From Gemmobacter sp. (GTDB taxonomy: Bacteria > Pseudomonadota > Alphaproteobacteria > Rhodobacterales > Rhodobacteraceae), in the NCBI RefSeq assembly GCF_034676705.1, contig NZ_JAUCBS010000007.1:36079-100078 (forward strand): DNA of 64,000 nucleotides, given 5' to 3'. A model generated the notes under the pieces. It was not told where the DNA came from. It worked only from the letters and a program-made list of their open reading frames with translations, and ran no database searches. Of this stretch, positions 51,883 to 59,686 are shown in pieces (position 1 is the stretch's first letter; each line of letters begins with the position of its first letter). The position numbers and the translations under genes are program-made.

Positions 51883-52109
51883 CAGAGGAGCCGCCCGATT
51901 TCTTCGGCGCTCAGCACCTTGCCGGTCGAGACGACTTTCTCGTCCACCACCAGTCCCGGCGTCGACATCACCCCATAGGCGGCGATTTCGGCAAAGTCGG
52001 TGACCTTGACGATCTCCGCGTCCTTGCCGACAGCCGATGCCGCAGCTTTGGCGTTTTCGCCCAAGGTGACGCATTTCTTGCAGCCCGAGCCGAGGATCTT
52101 GATGATCAT
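51882..52109 (-). CDS. small thioredoxin-like protein (GCKKC)
   Basis: 75 residues. MIIKILGSGCKKCVTLGENA carries a CxxC active site at Cys10 and Cys13, and STPGLVV has the cis-Pro typical of thioredoxin folds. This small family commonly sits next to DUF318 permeases in metal and arsenic clusters. It may deliver electrons or metal(loid) thiolates to the permease encoded 14 bp upstream. Confidence 0.88.
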   Translation of the reverse strand: MIIKILGSGCKKCVTLGENAKAAASAVGKDAEIVKVTDFAEIAAYGVMSTPGLVVDEKVVSTGKVLSAEEIGRLL

Positions 52110-52123
52110 GATTTGGTCCTTTC

Positions 52124-53122
52124 TCAGATGAACCAGTTGGAAATCGCGTTGAAGATCAGTCCTATGGACAGGATGCCAAGGGTCACGACGCCGGTGAAGG
52201 TGACCAGGAGCGGCATCTTCACCACACGCTTCAGCATGATGAGCGACGGCAGGGACAGGGCGGTCACCGCCATCATGAAAGCCAGCACAGTGCCGAGGCC
52301 CACGCCCTTGCCGACCAGCGCCTCGGCAATCGGCAGGGTGCCGAAGATGTCGGCATACATCGGGATCCCCACCAGCACCGCCACGGGCACCGACCACCAC
52401 TTGTCCTGCCCCAGCAGGGCCGAGATGATATCGGCGGGCACCCAGTTGTGGATCGCAGCCCCGATGCCCACACCGATCAGCACATAGGGCCAGACGCGGT
52501 GGACGATCTCCACCACCTGGTCGCGTGCATAGGCCAGCCGCTCGCCCCGTGTCATGGTCGCCGCCTTACCCGAGACTGGGACGGTGCGGACGAATTCCGC
52601 CACCTGACTCTCCATCCCGAGGCGCCCGATGATCGTCCCGCCCACGATGGCCACCACCAGCCCGACCGCCACATAGGCAAGGGCAATCGGCCAGCTGAAG
52701 ATCGAGGCCAGCAAGATGACAGAGGCCAGATCGACCAGAGGCGAGGAGATGAGGAACGAGAACGTCACCGCCAGCGGCAGGCCAGCGGCGGTGAAACCGA
52801 TGAACAAGGGGATCGACGAACAGGAACAGAACGGCGTGAGCGTGCCTAGAAGGGCCGCCAGCGTGTTGGCGCCCAGTCCGGACCGTCCGCCCAGCATGGC
52901 GCGCGTGCGCTCGGGCGGAAAATGGCTCTGGAAATAGGAGATGGCAAAGATCAGCACCGAGAGCAGGATGAAGATCTTGATCACGTCATAGACGAAGAAC
53001 TGCACCGACCCGCCAATGCGCGAGGCGGGGTCCAGCCCGACGGCCGCCACGCCCGCGCCGACCAGATCGTTGAGCCAGGTCATCCGCAGCAGTTGGTCGT
53101 TCAGCCAGCCAAACACGCTCAT
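52124..53122 (-). CDS. DUF318/ArsP-type permease (first copy)
   Basis: 332 residues from ATG 53122, with about eight helices. TPFCSCSSIPLFIGFTAAG is the DUF318 signature with its Cys pair, repeated in weaker form as GIPMYADIFGTLPIAEALV. ArsP, a member of this superfamily, exports trivalent organoarsenicals. It is coupled to the ArsR repressor upstream (ATGA) and followed by the thioredoxin-like gene. Whether it moves As(III) or methylated arsenic cannot be told from sequence. Confidence 0.85.
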   Translation of the reverse strand: MSVFGWLNDQLLRMTWLNDLVGAGVAAVGLDPASRIGGSVQFFVYDVIKIFILLSVLIFAISYFQSHFPPERTRAMLGGRSGLGANTLAALLGTLTPFCSCSSIPLFIGFTAAGLPLAVTFSFLISSPLVDLASVILLASIFSWPIALAYVAVGLVVAIVGGTIIGRLGMESQVAEFVRTVPVSGKAATMTRGERLAYARDQVVEIVHRVWPYVLIGVGIGAAIHNWVPADIISALLGQDKWWSVPVAVLVGIPMYADIFGTLPIAEALVGKGVGLGTVLAFMMAVTALSLPSLIMLKRVVKMPLLVTFTGVVTLGILSIGLIFNAISNWFI

Positions 53123-53409
53123 GCTGCCCGTTCCGTGACCATGATTGGCCGCTCGAGCGCAGCTTCGACCAGACGGGCGAGGGATGGCGACAGTTCCGGG
53201 CTGATCCGGTAGCGCACCCATTGCGCGTCGCGACGGTCCAGCACCAGCCCCGCCTGCTTCAGCACCTGCATGTGCCGCGACATCCGGCTTTGGGTGGCTC
53301 CCAGCTTTCGCATCAGCTCGCAGACACAGTGTTCCGACCCATCCGCCAGCAAGCGCATGGCTTCAAGACGGGTCGGTTCGGCTAAGGCGGACAGAACGGC
53401 TAGGATCAT
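53119..53409 (-). CDS. arsR: ArsR family repressor with CVC metal site (second copy)
   Basis: 96 residues. The winged helix includes EPTRLEAMRLLA and GATQSRMSRHMQVLKQAG. EHCVCEL (Cys28, Cys30) matches the classical As(III)-sensing ELCVCDL motif. It heads the permease-thioredoxin-OsmC operon and overlaps the permease by four bases. Its probable operator lies 17 bp upstream of the start. Confidence 0.93.
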   Translation of the reverse strand: MILAVLSALAEPTRLEAMRLLADGSEHCVCELMRKLGATQSRMSRHMQVLKQAGLVLDRRDAQWVRYRISPELSPSLARLVEAALERPIMVTERAA

Positions 53410-53425
53410 CGGCGGCGCTCCACTT

Positions 53426-53443
53426 CATGCGCATCTGCGCATG
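53426..53443. promoter_or_regulatory. ArsR operator dyad for the second arsR
   Basis: CATGCGCA-TC-TGCGCATG is a perfect 8-bp inverted repeat with a two-base centre, just upstream of the ribosome site of the minus-strand arsR at 53409. Confidence 0.6.
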
Positions 53444-53531
53444 GGCGGGCGATCACTGCCGTGATCTGGATCAATCAGCGCAGGTGCCTGAGCGTCTGAT
53501 GTCATGAAACCTTCATTGGACGCAGTTTTTT

Positions 53532-53551
53532 ATTTCCGTTAATCGGGAAAT
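53532..53551. promoter_or_regulatory. operator dyad overlapping the ribosome site of the ArsR-ArsC fusion gene
   Basis: ATTTCC and GGAAAT form a perfect 6-bp inverted repeat with an eight-base spacer. The right arm contains the GGGAAAT ribosome site directly before the ATG at 53552. It differs from the dyad of the divergent arsR, so the two genes are probably regulated separately. Confidence 0.45.
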
Positions 53552-54406
53552 ATGGAACAGAATCGCGCCATCCACGCTTTCGCCACGCTCGGCCACCCCG
53601 GCCGGATGGCGGTCTTCCGCTTGCTGATGCGCTTTGCGCCGCAAGGCGTGCGGCCGACCGAGATCGCCGAGGCTTTGGGTCTGAAACAGAACACGCTGTC
53701 GCATCACCTCGCTGACCTTGCGGCGTCGGGTCTTGTCCAGGTCACACGGGCCGGTCGATCGCTCTACTACGCTGTCGATCTCGACACGACGGAAGGATTG
53801 ATCGGCTACCTCGCCCTCGATGTGGGCCGTGCGCGGCCCGATCTCCTTGCCCCCTTGCTCTCCGCCCCAAAGGACGCCACCCAAATGGACCCGAATATCC
53901 CCGACACCGACTTCGACGTGCTTTTCATCTGCTCGGGCAATTCTGCCCGTTCGATCTTTGCTGAAGCGCTTCTGCGCGATCTGGGCAAGGGCAAGTTTCA
54001 GGCTTTCTCTGCTGGCACTCGGCCCAACAGCGAATTGAACCCCTTCGCTTTGGAAATCCTGAAGCGAAACGGACATGACATCGCCGGTCTGCGGTCCAAG
54101 CATATTTCGGAGTTCCAGCAGCCGGGCAGCATCGTGATGGATTTCGTCTTCACCGTCTGCGACACGGCAGCGGCCGAGGAATGCCCGCCCTGGCCCGGCC
54201 AGCCCATCACTGGCCATTGGGGTTTGCCCGACCCGGTGAAAGCAACAGGAACAGATGCAGAGAAGGCTCTGGTTTTCGCCCAGACCTACGCGGCGTTGCG
54301 CCGGCGGATCATGACTTTCGTCGAGCTGCCATTCGAGTCGCTGAGCCGGATGTCCCTCCAATCCCGTGTCGACTCTATCGGCACTGACGCACACGCAAAG
54401 GCCTGA
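53552..54406 (+). CDS. ArsR-ArsC fusion: repressor domain joined to arsenate reductase
   Basis: 284 residues. Residues 1-105 are an ArsR winged helix (LGHPGRMAVFRLLMRFAP, then LKQNTLSHHLADLAASG). Residues 120-284 are a low-molecular-weight phosphatase-type arsenate reductase with the P-loop CSGNSARS (127-134). Further Cys at 203 and 211 could serve as the resolving pair used by thioredoxin-coupled ArsC. The protein should reduce As(V) to As(III) and also bind DNA, probably at the dyad over its own ribosome site. The GAPDH gene follows after five bases. Confidence 0.93.
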   Translation: MEQNRAIHAFATLGHPGRMAVFRLLMRFAPQGVRPTEIAEALGLKQNTLSHHLADLAASGLVQVTRAGRSLYYAVDLDTTEGLIGYLALDVGRARPDLLAPLLSAPKDATQMDPNIPDTDFDVLFICSGNSARSIFAEALLRDLGKGKFQAFSAGTRPNSELNPFALEILKRNGHDIAGLRSKHISEFQQPGSIVMDFVFTVCDTAAAEECPPWPGQPITGHWGLPDPVKATGTDAEKALVFAQTYAALRRRIMTFVELPFESLSRMSLQSRVDSIGTDAHAKA

Positions 54407-54411
54407 TCTTC

Positions 54412-55419
54412 ATGACCCGTATCGCTCTTAACGGCCTCGGCCGGATCGGAAAGCTTGTCCTGCGAGATTTGATCGATACCGGCGCGGGTGGCGAGATCGT
54501 TCTCCTGAACGATCCCGTCGGCGATGCTGACCAGCATGCGCTGCTGATGGAATTCGACAGCGTCCATGGCCGCTGGCGCACGCCGGTCGCGGCAGGCGAT
54601 GGCGCACTGATCCTGAACGGCCAGACCATCCGTCTGACGCATGAGAAGACCATCGAAGCGCTGCCCTTGGCGGAACTGGGCGTAGATCTGGTGATCGACT
54701 GCACGGGCGTCTTCAAGACAGCCGCGAAAGTGGCGCCCTACTACGCCGCAGGGGCGAAGAAGGTGGTCGTTTCGGCCCCGGTCAAGGATGGGGGCGCGCT
54801 GAACCTCGTCTATGGGGTGAACCATCGCCTTTATGACGGCACGCAGACCCTTGTGACCGCCGCGTCTTGCACGACGAACTGCCTTGCACCGGTGGTCAAG
54901 GTTATCCACGAAAGTCTTGGGATCCGGCACGGGTCGATTACCACGATCCATGATGTGACCAACACCCAGACCATCGTGGATCGTCCGGCCAAGGACATGC
55001 GCCGCGCGCGGTCGGCGCTGATGAACCTCATCCCGACGACAACGGGCAGCGCCACAGCAATCACGCTGATCTATCCCGAACTCAAGGGCCGCCTGAACGG
55101 CCATGCCGTGCGCGTCCCGCTCTTGAATGCGTCCCTCACGGATTGCGTGTTCGAGGTCGAGCGGGCGACCACGGCCGAGGAGGTAAATGCCCTGTTCGCC
55201 GCCGCGGCTGACGGGCCGTTGAAGGGGATCCTTGGGTTCGAAACCCGTCCTTTGGTGTCCTGCGACTTCACCAACGATCCGCGCTCCTCCATCGTCGATG
55301 GGCCGTCCACCATGGTCATCAATGGCACCCAGGTGAAGATCTACGCCTGGTATGACAATGAATGGGGCTATGCCTGCCGGCTGGCAGATATCGCGCGGAT
55401 GGTCGCAGGCTCGCTGTGA
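54412..55419 (+). CDS. gap: glyceraldehyde-3-phosphate dehydrogenase, arsenic-operon type
   Basis: 335 residues. The NAD site ALNGLGRIGKLVLRDL and the catalytic ASCTTNC (Cys153) are intact. In ars operons this enzyme forms 1-arseno-3-phosphoglycerate from arsenate and glyceraldehyde-3-phosphate, which ArsJ exports. Its position between the ArsR-ArsC fusion and arsJ, with a one-base overlap into arsJ, supports that role over central glycolysis. Confidence 0.93.
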   Translation: MTRIALNGLGRIGKLVLRDLIDTGAGGEIVLLNDPVGDADQHALLMEFDSVHGRWRTPVAAGDGALILNGQTIRLTHEKTIEALPLAELGVDLVIDCTGVFKTAAKVAPYYAAGAKKVVVSAPVKDGGALNLVYGVNHRLYDGTQTLVTAASCTTNCLAPVVKVIHESLGIRHGSITTIHDVTNTQTIVDRPAKDMRRARSALMNLIPTTTGSATAITLIYPELKGRLNGHAVRVPLLNASLTDCVFEVERATTAEEVNALFAAAADGPLKGILGFETRPLVSCDFTNDPRSSIVDGPSTMVINGTQVKIYAWYDNEWGYACRLADIARMVAGSL

Positions 55420-56687
55420 CGGACGCCGCAAGCCCCGTCGCCCCGCCGCCGAATCCGCTCCGCGCCTATGCCGCCGTGACAGGGGCTTACTGGGCCTTCA
55501 TGCTGTCGGACGGCGCGCTGCGGATGCTCGTGCTGTTGCACTTCAACAGCCTCGGCTTCACGCCCATCCAGCTTGCGTGGCTGTTCCTGTTGTATGAGGT
55601 TGCCGGCATCGTCACCAATCTCGCCGCCGGATGGCTGGCCGCCCGTTTCGGGTTGGCCACGACGCTCTATGGCGGTCTCGCGCTACAGATCGGCGCGCTG
55701 GTGGCACTGGCGCAGCTTGATCCGTCCTGGGGAGTCGCCGCCTCGGTCGCCTTCGTGATGGCGGTGCAGGGGGTCTCGGGCGTGGCCAAGGACCTGGCCA
55801 AGATGTCCTCGAAATCCGCTGTCAAGCTTCTGGCCCCCAAGGAGGACGGCGGATTGTTCCGCTGGGTGGCGCTCCTTACAGGGTCGAAGAACGCGGTAAA
55901 GGGGCTGGGCTTCTTCCTCGGCGCGGCGCTGCTCGCGCTGGCGGGGTTTCAGGCGGCCGTCTGGGGCATGGCGGCCGTGCTGACAGCGATCCTGATCGCT
56001 GTCGTCCTATTCCTGCCCGCGGGCCTGCCGGGGCGCATGAAATCCGAAGAGGCCTGGGGTGGCTGGCGGTCAAAGGATCCGCGTGTGAACCGGCTTTCGC
56101 TGGCGCGGATGTTCCTGTTCGGCGCGCGCGACGTGTGGTTCGTGGTCGGCATCCCGGTCTATTTCCAAGCAGTCTTGTCGGACGGGACAGCCGAGGGGCG
56201 GCGTGAGGCGTTCTTCCTGATCGGCAGTTTCCTCGCGCTCTGGATCATCGCCTATGGCGCGGTGCAGGCCTTTGCGCCCCGGCTGCTCGGCGCCAAGGGC
56301 CAGCCCGAGGCAGAGACCACCCGCAAGGCCATTCTCTGGGCGAGGGTTCTGGTGCCGATCCCGTTCCTGCTGGCCGGAGCCGCATGGGCCGCGGGCGAGC
56401 CGGCGGAATGGTTGACGGCAACGCTCATCGCTGGCCTTCTGGTCTTCGGCTTTGTTTTCGCCGTCAATTCGTCGGTGCATTCTTACCTCATCTTGGCCTT
56501 TGGATCGGCAGAGCGGATCACGCGGGATGTGGGCTTCTACTACATGGCGAATGCGGCAGGTCGGCTGATCGGCACGCTTTTGTCCGGCCTAAGCTATCAA
56601 TTCGGCGGGCTGCCACTTTGTCTCGCCACGGCAGGCCTCATGGCATTCGCCAGTTGGCTGGCCGCCCGTCGGCTCAGGTCCGTCTGA
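55416..56687 (+). CDS. arsJ: ArsJ, MFS exporter of arseno-phosphoglycerate
   Basis: 423 residues from GTG 55416, overlapping the GAPDH stop. About twelve helices are visible, with ArsJ-typical AAVTGAYWAFMLSDGALRML near the start and GVSGVAKDLAKMSSKSAVKL in the central part. Together with the GAPDH it gives arsenate resistance without reduction. It is convergent with the next MFS gene, overlapping it by 14 bases. Confidence 0.93.
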   Translation: MTDAASPVAPPPNPLRAYAAVTGAYWAFMLSDGALRMLVLLHFNSLGFTPIQLAWLFLLYEVAGIVTNLAAGWLAARFGLATTLYGGLALQIGALVALAQLDPSWGVAASVAFVMAVQGVSGVAKDLAKMSSKSAVKLLAPKEDGGLFRWVALLTGSKNAVKGLGFFLGAALLALAGFQAAVWGMAAVLTAILIAVVLFLPAGLPGRMKSEEAWGGWRSKDPRVNRLSLARMFLFGARDVWFVVGIPVYFQAVLSDGTAEGRREAFFLIGSFLALWIIAYGAVQAFAPRLLGAKGQPEAETTRKAILWARVLVPIPFLLAGAAWAAGEPAEWLTATLIAGLLVFGFVFAVNSSVHSYLILAFGSAERITRDVGFYYMANAAGRLIGTLLSGLSYQFGGLPLCLATAGLMAFASWLAARRLRSV

Positions 56688-57834
56688 GTACGAACAGCGC
56701 AATCGTCGTCAGCACACCAACACCGGCGGTCAGCCAGATCGCATTCAGCCCCCAAGCGGCAAGGGCCGCGCCGAAAACCAGCGGCGCTGCCGCCTGAAAG
56801 ATACGAGCCGGAGCATTCAGCCACCCCAGCCGCGCGCCATATCCGGAGGGTCCAAACAGAGCGAGCGGCAAGGTGCCCTTGGCAATGGTCAGGATCCCGT
56901 TCCCGGCCCCGTGCAGAAGCGTGAAGGCATAGGCCGCAGGCGCGCCAAAGCCCACAAGTGCCACCGCCGCCACCGGATGCGCCGCCGCGGCCAGCCGGGC
57001 GGATGCAAGGGGATGGAACCGGCGCAACAGCCCGAATTCCAGCACCCGGGCCGCGACCTGTGCCGGGCCGATCAGCGCACCTGCCGCGATGGCCACGGCC
57101 GTGCTGGCCCCTGCCGACTGCAAAAGCCCCGGGAGATGCGCGGCCATCGCCGTCGAATTGAACCAGGTCGCGGCGAAGACGAAGGCCAGCAACCAGAGTG
57201 CAAGGCGCGACAGTGGCGGGCCGTCCTCGATCGGTGTTGAATTTGCGGTTACCGTTTCGGTGCCCTTCGGCAGCCACGCATTCAGCGGCAAGGCCACGGC
57301 CAGATGGATCAGCGCCCAGCCGATACAGGCCTCGCGCCAGCCCCACGTTGCCAGCATCAGCCCCGACAATGGCCAGCCCACCGTGCTCGCGAACCCGGCG
57401 ATGAGGGTGATCCCGGTGATCGGGCCGCGGGCCTCCTTGCCGTAGATACCGGCCAGCGTGGCAAACCCCGCCTCGTAAAGCCCGATCCCCATGCCAAGAC
57501 CGATGACCGCCCAGCCCGCGAACAGCACCAGCGGTGAGGGCGCCACAGCAAGAAGGCCGAGGCCAGCCGCGAAGACGAGGTTCGACAGCATCAGGACTCC
57601 GCGCCCGCCAAAGCCGTCGATCCGCGCCCCGGCCCAGGGCCCGACCATGGCGGAAACCACCATCGCCATGGAAAACGCACCAAACACCCAGACCGGCGAG
57701 AGGCCAAGGTCCTCAGCCATGGGCACAGCCAGAACGGCGGGGATGTAGTAGCTGGAAGCCCAGCTGACGGTGAGGGACGAGCCGAGAGCAGCGACAATCA
57801 GTCCTCGCCGCGCCGGCGACAGTCTTGGGATCAT
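56674..57834 (-). CDS. MFS transporter in the arsenic island
   Basis: 386 residues from ATG 57834, with about twelve helices and the MFS-type GPWAGARIDGFGGRGVLM loop after helix 2. It is not ArsJ-like. MFS proteins in ars clusters include ArsK, which exports As(III), Sb(III) and organoarsenicals, so this is a candidate, but position alone does not prove it. It lies 55 bp downstream of the second DUF318 permease gene on the same strand. Confidence 0.8.
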   Translation of the reverse strand: MIPRLSPARRGLIVAALGSSLTVSWASSYYIPAVLAVPMAEDLGLSPVWVFGAFSMAMVVSAMVGPWAGARIDGFGGRGVLMLSNLVFAAGLGLLAVAPSPLVLFAGWAVIGLGMGIGLYEAGFATLAGIYGKEARGPITGITLIAGFASTVGWPLSGLMLATWGWREACIGWALIHLAVALPLNAWLPKGTETVTANSTPIEDGPPLSRLALWLLAFVFAATWFNSTAMAAHLPGLLQSAGASTAVAIAAGALIGPAQVAARVLEFGLLRRFHPLASARLAAAAHPVAAVALVGFGAPAAYAFTLLHGAGNGILTIAKGTLPLALFGPSGYGARLGWLNAPARIFQAAAPLVFGAALAAWGLNAIWLTAGVGVLTTIALFVLRRT

Positions 57835-57889
57835 GATGGAGCTTCGAGCTGGAAGGGAGCGGCGAGACAACGCGCCTCGCTGCTGGTGT

Positions 57890-58942
57890 TCATGCCACCT
57901 GCGTCCAGAGCTGGAACAGCAGCCCCGATGCGAAGGCACCAGTAAGAGATAAGCCGATATAGACTGCAAAGACCTGTGGCCGCGCCAGCGCCCAGACCGC
58001 CATGGCCGCCGGGATCGAGGTGACGCCACCCGCGACGAGGAATGCCATGCCTGCCCCGGGCGCCATGCCCTGCTCGATCAGCCCACCGACCAGCGGCAGC
58101 GCGGCGTAGCCGTTGAGGTATGCGGGGACACCGACAAGCGTTGCGGTCACAATGGGCATGAGGCCCTCGCCCCCGAGCGCCGCGGTTACGGTCTCCGCCG
58201 GAATCCATGCCAGCATGAGGCTCTCCAGGATGAAGGCCAGCGTAAGCCATTTGGCGAGGAACAGTGTCGTGGTCAGCGCCGTTTTGCCGAATTTCGCCCG
58301 CCGGTCGGTGTCGGCCCAGAACCGCCAGACCACTGGCTTCGGCGCGCGGATCTTCGCGCCACCGCAGCCGCCGTTGCCGATGCCATCGCGCAGCGGATCG
58401 GCAAAGGCGCCGCTCTTCATAATCAGGTGCACCACGGTGCCGCCGAACACGCCCAGCCCGAGGGCAGCGAGCGTCTTGGCCACCGCGAACTCAAGGCCCA
58501 GCACGCCCGCTGTCAGCACGAACATCGACGGGTCCATGATTGGCGAGGCCAGCCAAAAGGCCATGACTGCTGACAGCGGCACGCCCATCGCCAGAAGTGC
58601 GGCGATCAACGGGATCACTCCGCAGGAGCAGAAAGGCGAGATGCCCCCTGCCAGTGCACCCAGCCCGATCATCAGGATCGGCGCGCCGGTGAAGGCCTTG
58701 GCGATCAGGTTGTCAGCCCCCGTCGCATTGGCCCACGCGGCAATAGTGATCGACAGGATCAGAAACGGCGCCGTGTTCAGGAGTGCCGTCCCCGCGAACA
58801 GAGCGCTGTCCGTGGCCAGGGGCGTGTCGAAGACCGCCAGCACGCCAAGGATCAAAGCCGAGGCGAGCCAGACCCGCTGCTCCTGCCATAGATGGCGCAG
58901 CGTGGACTGGAAGCCAGGTCTCGGGAAGATTGTGTCAGTCAT
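57890..58942 (-). CDS. DUF318/ArsP-type permease (second copy)
   Basis: 350 residues from ATG 58942 with a GGAG ribosome site. SPFCSCGVIPLIAALLAMG is the DUF318 signature, echoed by GVPAYLNGYAALPLVGGLI in the second half. The mid-protein loop is rich in Gly and Cys (GIGNGGCGGAKIR), a possible metal(loid) contact. It differs clearly from the first copy (52124-53122), so the two are not a recent duplication. It is transcribed with the ArsR gene at 59316. Confidence 0.85.
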   Translation of the reverse strand: MTDTIFPRPGFQSTLRHLWQEQRVWLASALILGVLAVFDTPLATDSALFAGTALLNTAPFLILSITIAAWANATGADNLIAKAFTGAPILMIGLGALAGGISPFCSCGVIPLIAALLAMGVPLSAVMAFWLASPIMDPSMFVLTAGVLGLEFAVAKTLAALGLGVFGGTVVHLIMKSGAFADPLRDGIGNGGCGGAKIRAPKPVVWRFWADTDRRAKFGKTALTTTLFLAKWLTLAFILESLMLAWIPAETVTAALGGEGLMPIVTATLVGVPAYLNGYAALPLVGGLIEQGMAPGAGMAFLVAGGVTSIPAAMAVWALARPQVFAVYIGLSLTGAFASGLLFQLWTQVA

Positions 58943-58998
58943 CACCAAATCTCCGGATTTGCAGTTGTTTTTAGGCAAGAAAAAAAGATTCGCAAGGC

Positions 58999-59316
58999 TC
59001 ACGCCGCATCCTCCGATGAGCGGACTGCAACGCCAGCGCAGCATTCGGACGTCAGGAAGCCGACAAGGCGATGCATCGCGGGGAAATCAACTCGGTTAAA
59101 CACCTCACGGCCCTGCTTGTCCTGCAGCACCAACCCCGCATCGACCAGCGTCGAGAGGTGATGCGCCAGGGTCGACGGGGCAAGCCCCAGGTGCTCACCA
59201 ATATCGCTCACGCGCAGCCCGTCATCCCCAGCCTTCACCAGCAGGCGAAAGATCGCGAGGCGGGCATCATGGCCGAGAGCGGCAAGGGCGCGTGCGTTGG
59301 GGCTGATAGTGGTCAT
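58999..59316 (-). CDS. arsR: ArsR family repressor (third stand-alone copy), apparently leaderless
   Basis: 105 residues. The winged helix includes LGHDARLAIFRLLVKAG and GLAPSTLAHHLSTLVDAG. Metal ligands are probably Cys92-Cys93 in TSECCAGV, as in C-terminal-pair ArsR proteins. The -10 box lies six bases before the ATG, so the mRNA should start at or next to the start codon. It heads the second DUF318 permease and MFS genes. Confidence 0.93.
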   Translation of the reverse strand: MTTISPNARALAALGHDARLAIFRLLVKAGDDGLRVSDIGEHLGLAPSTLAHHLSTLVDAGLVLQDKQGREVFNRVDFPAMHRLVGFLTSECCAGVAVRSSEDAA

Positions 59317-59322
59317 TGCGCA

Positions 59323-59350
59323 ATAATAACTACTATTCTAGTTTTGTCAA
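59323..59350 (-). promoter_or_regulatory. promoter of the third arsR with operator in the spacer
   Basis: On the minus strand, TTGACA (59345-59350) and TATTAT (59323-59328) are spaced 16 bp. The spacer is essentially a dyad, AACTA-N6-TAGTT (59328-59343), the position expected for an ArsR operator. The start codon follows the -10 box after six bases. Confidence 0.7.
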
Positions 59351-59480
59351 TGTTTCGGGAAGGGAGGTGACTGTTGATTTCCGTTGCCACCAACACCGAT
59401 CCATCTGCGCGGCCCTGCGCAGATAGCGGCGAGCGCTTTCCAGCGCCGCGCGCGAGCCCTCGGGAAGTGAGGCCGAAGCC

Positions 59481-59645
59481 TCACCCAAAGGGATCGTATT
59501 CCGAAACGATCACGACCTCGTCGCCGTCGATTTCATCGGCGGGGACGGCGCCGAAGGTTCCATCTCCGGCCTGGAAGACGACGATCGAGACCATGAGTGT
59601 GGCGGCGAGGGAGGCGGCGAAGGCGTGTGCATCTTTGCGGGACAT
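59481..59645 (-). CDS. small single-helix membrane protein
   Basis: 54 residues from ATG 59645, with AGGAG eight bases upstream. A short basic start (MSRKDAHAF) precedes one hydrophobic helix (AASLAATLMVSIVVF) and an acidic tail (DEIDGDEVVIVSEYDPF). It could be a bitopic membrane protein or an exported peptide. Family unknown. Confidence 0.55.
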   Translation of the reverse strand: MSRKDAHAFAASLAATLMVSIVVFQAGDGTFGAVPADEIDGDEVVIVSEYDPFG

Positions 59646-59667
59646 CTGTTTGGCTCCTGTCTTGGAG

Positions 59668-59686
59668 GCGGGGGACCATCCCCCGC
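59668..59686 (-). promoter_or_regulatory. leader hairpin of the small membrane protein gene
   Basis: GCGGGGGA-CCA-TCCCCCGC is a perfect 8-bp stem with a three-base loop, ending 22 bp before the start codon. A related but imperfect copy occurs about 165 bp further upstream (near 59,835-59,851). Confidence 0.5.

Noticed and set aside
54412..55419. Central glycolytic GAPDH
   Set aside because: It lies between an arsenate reductase fusion and arsJ with overlapping stops and starts, the known arrangement for arseno-phosphoglycerate export.
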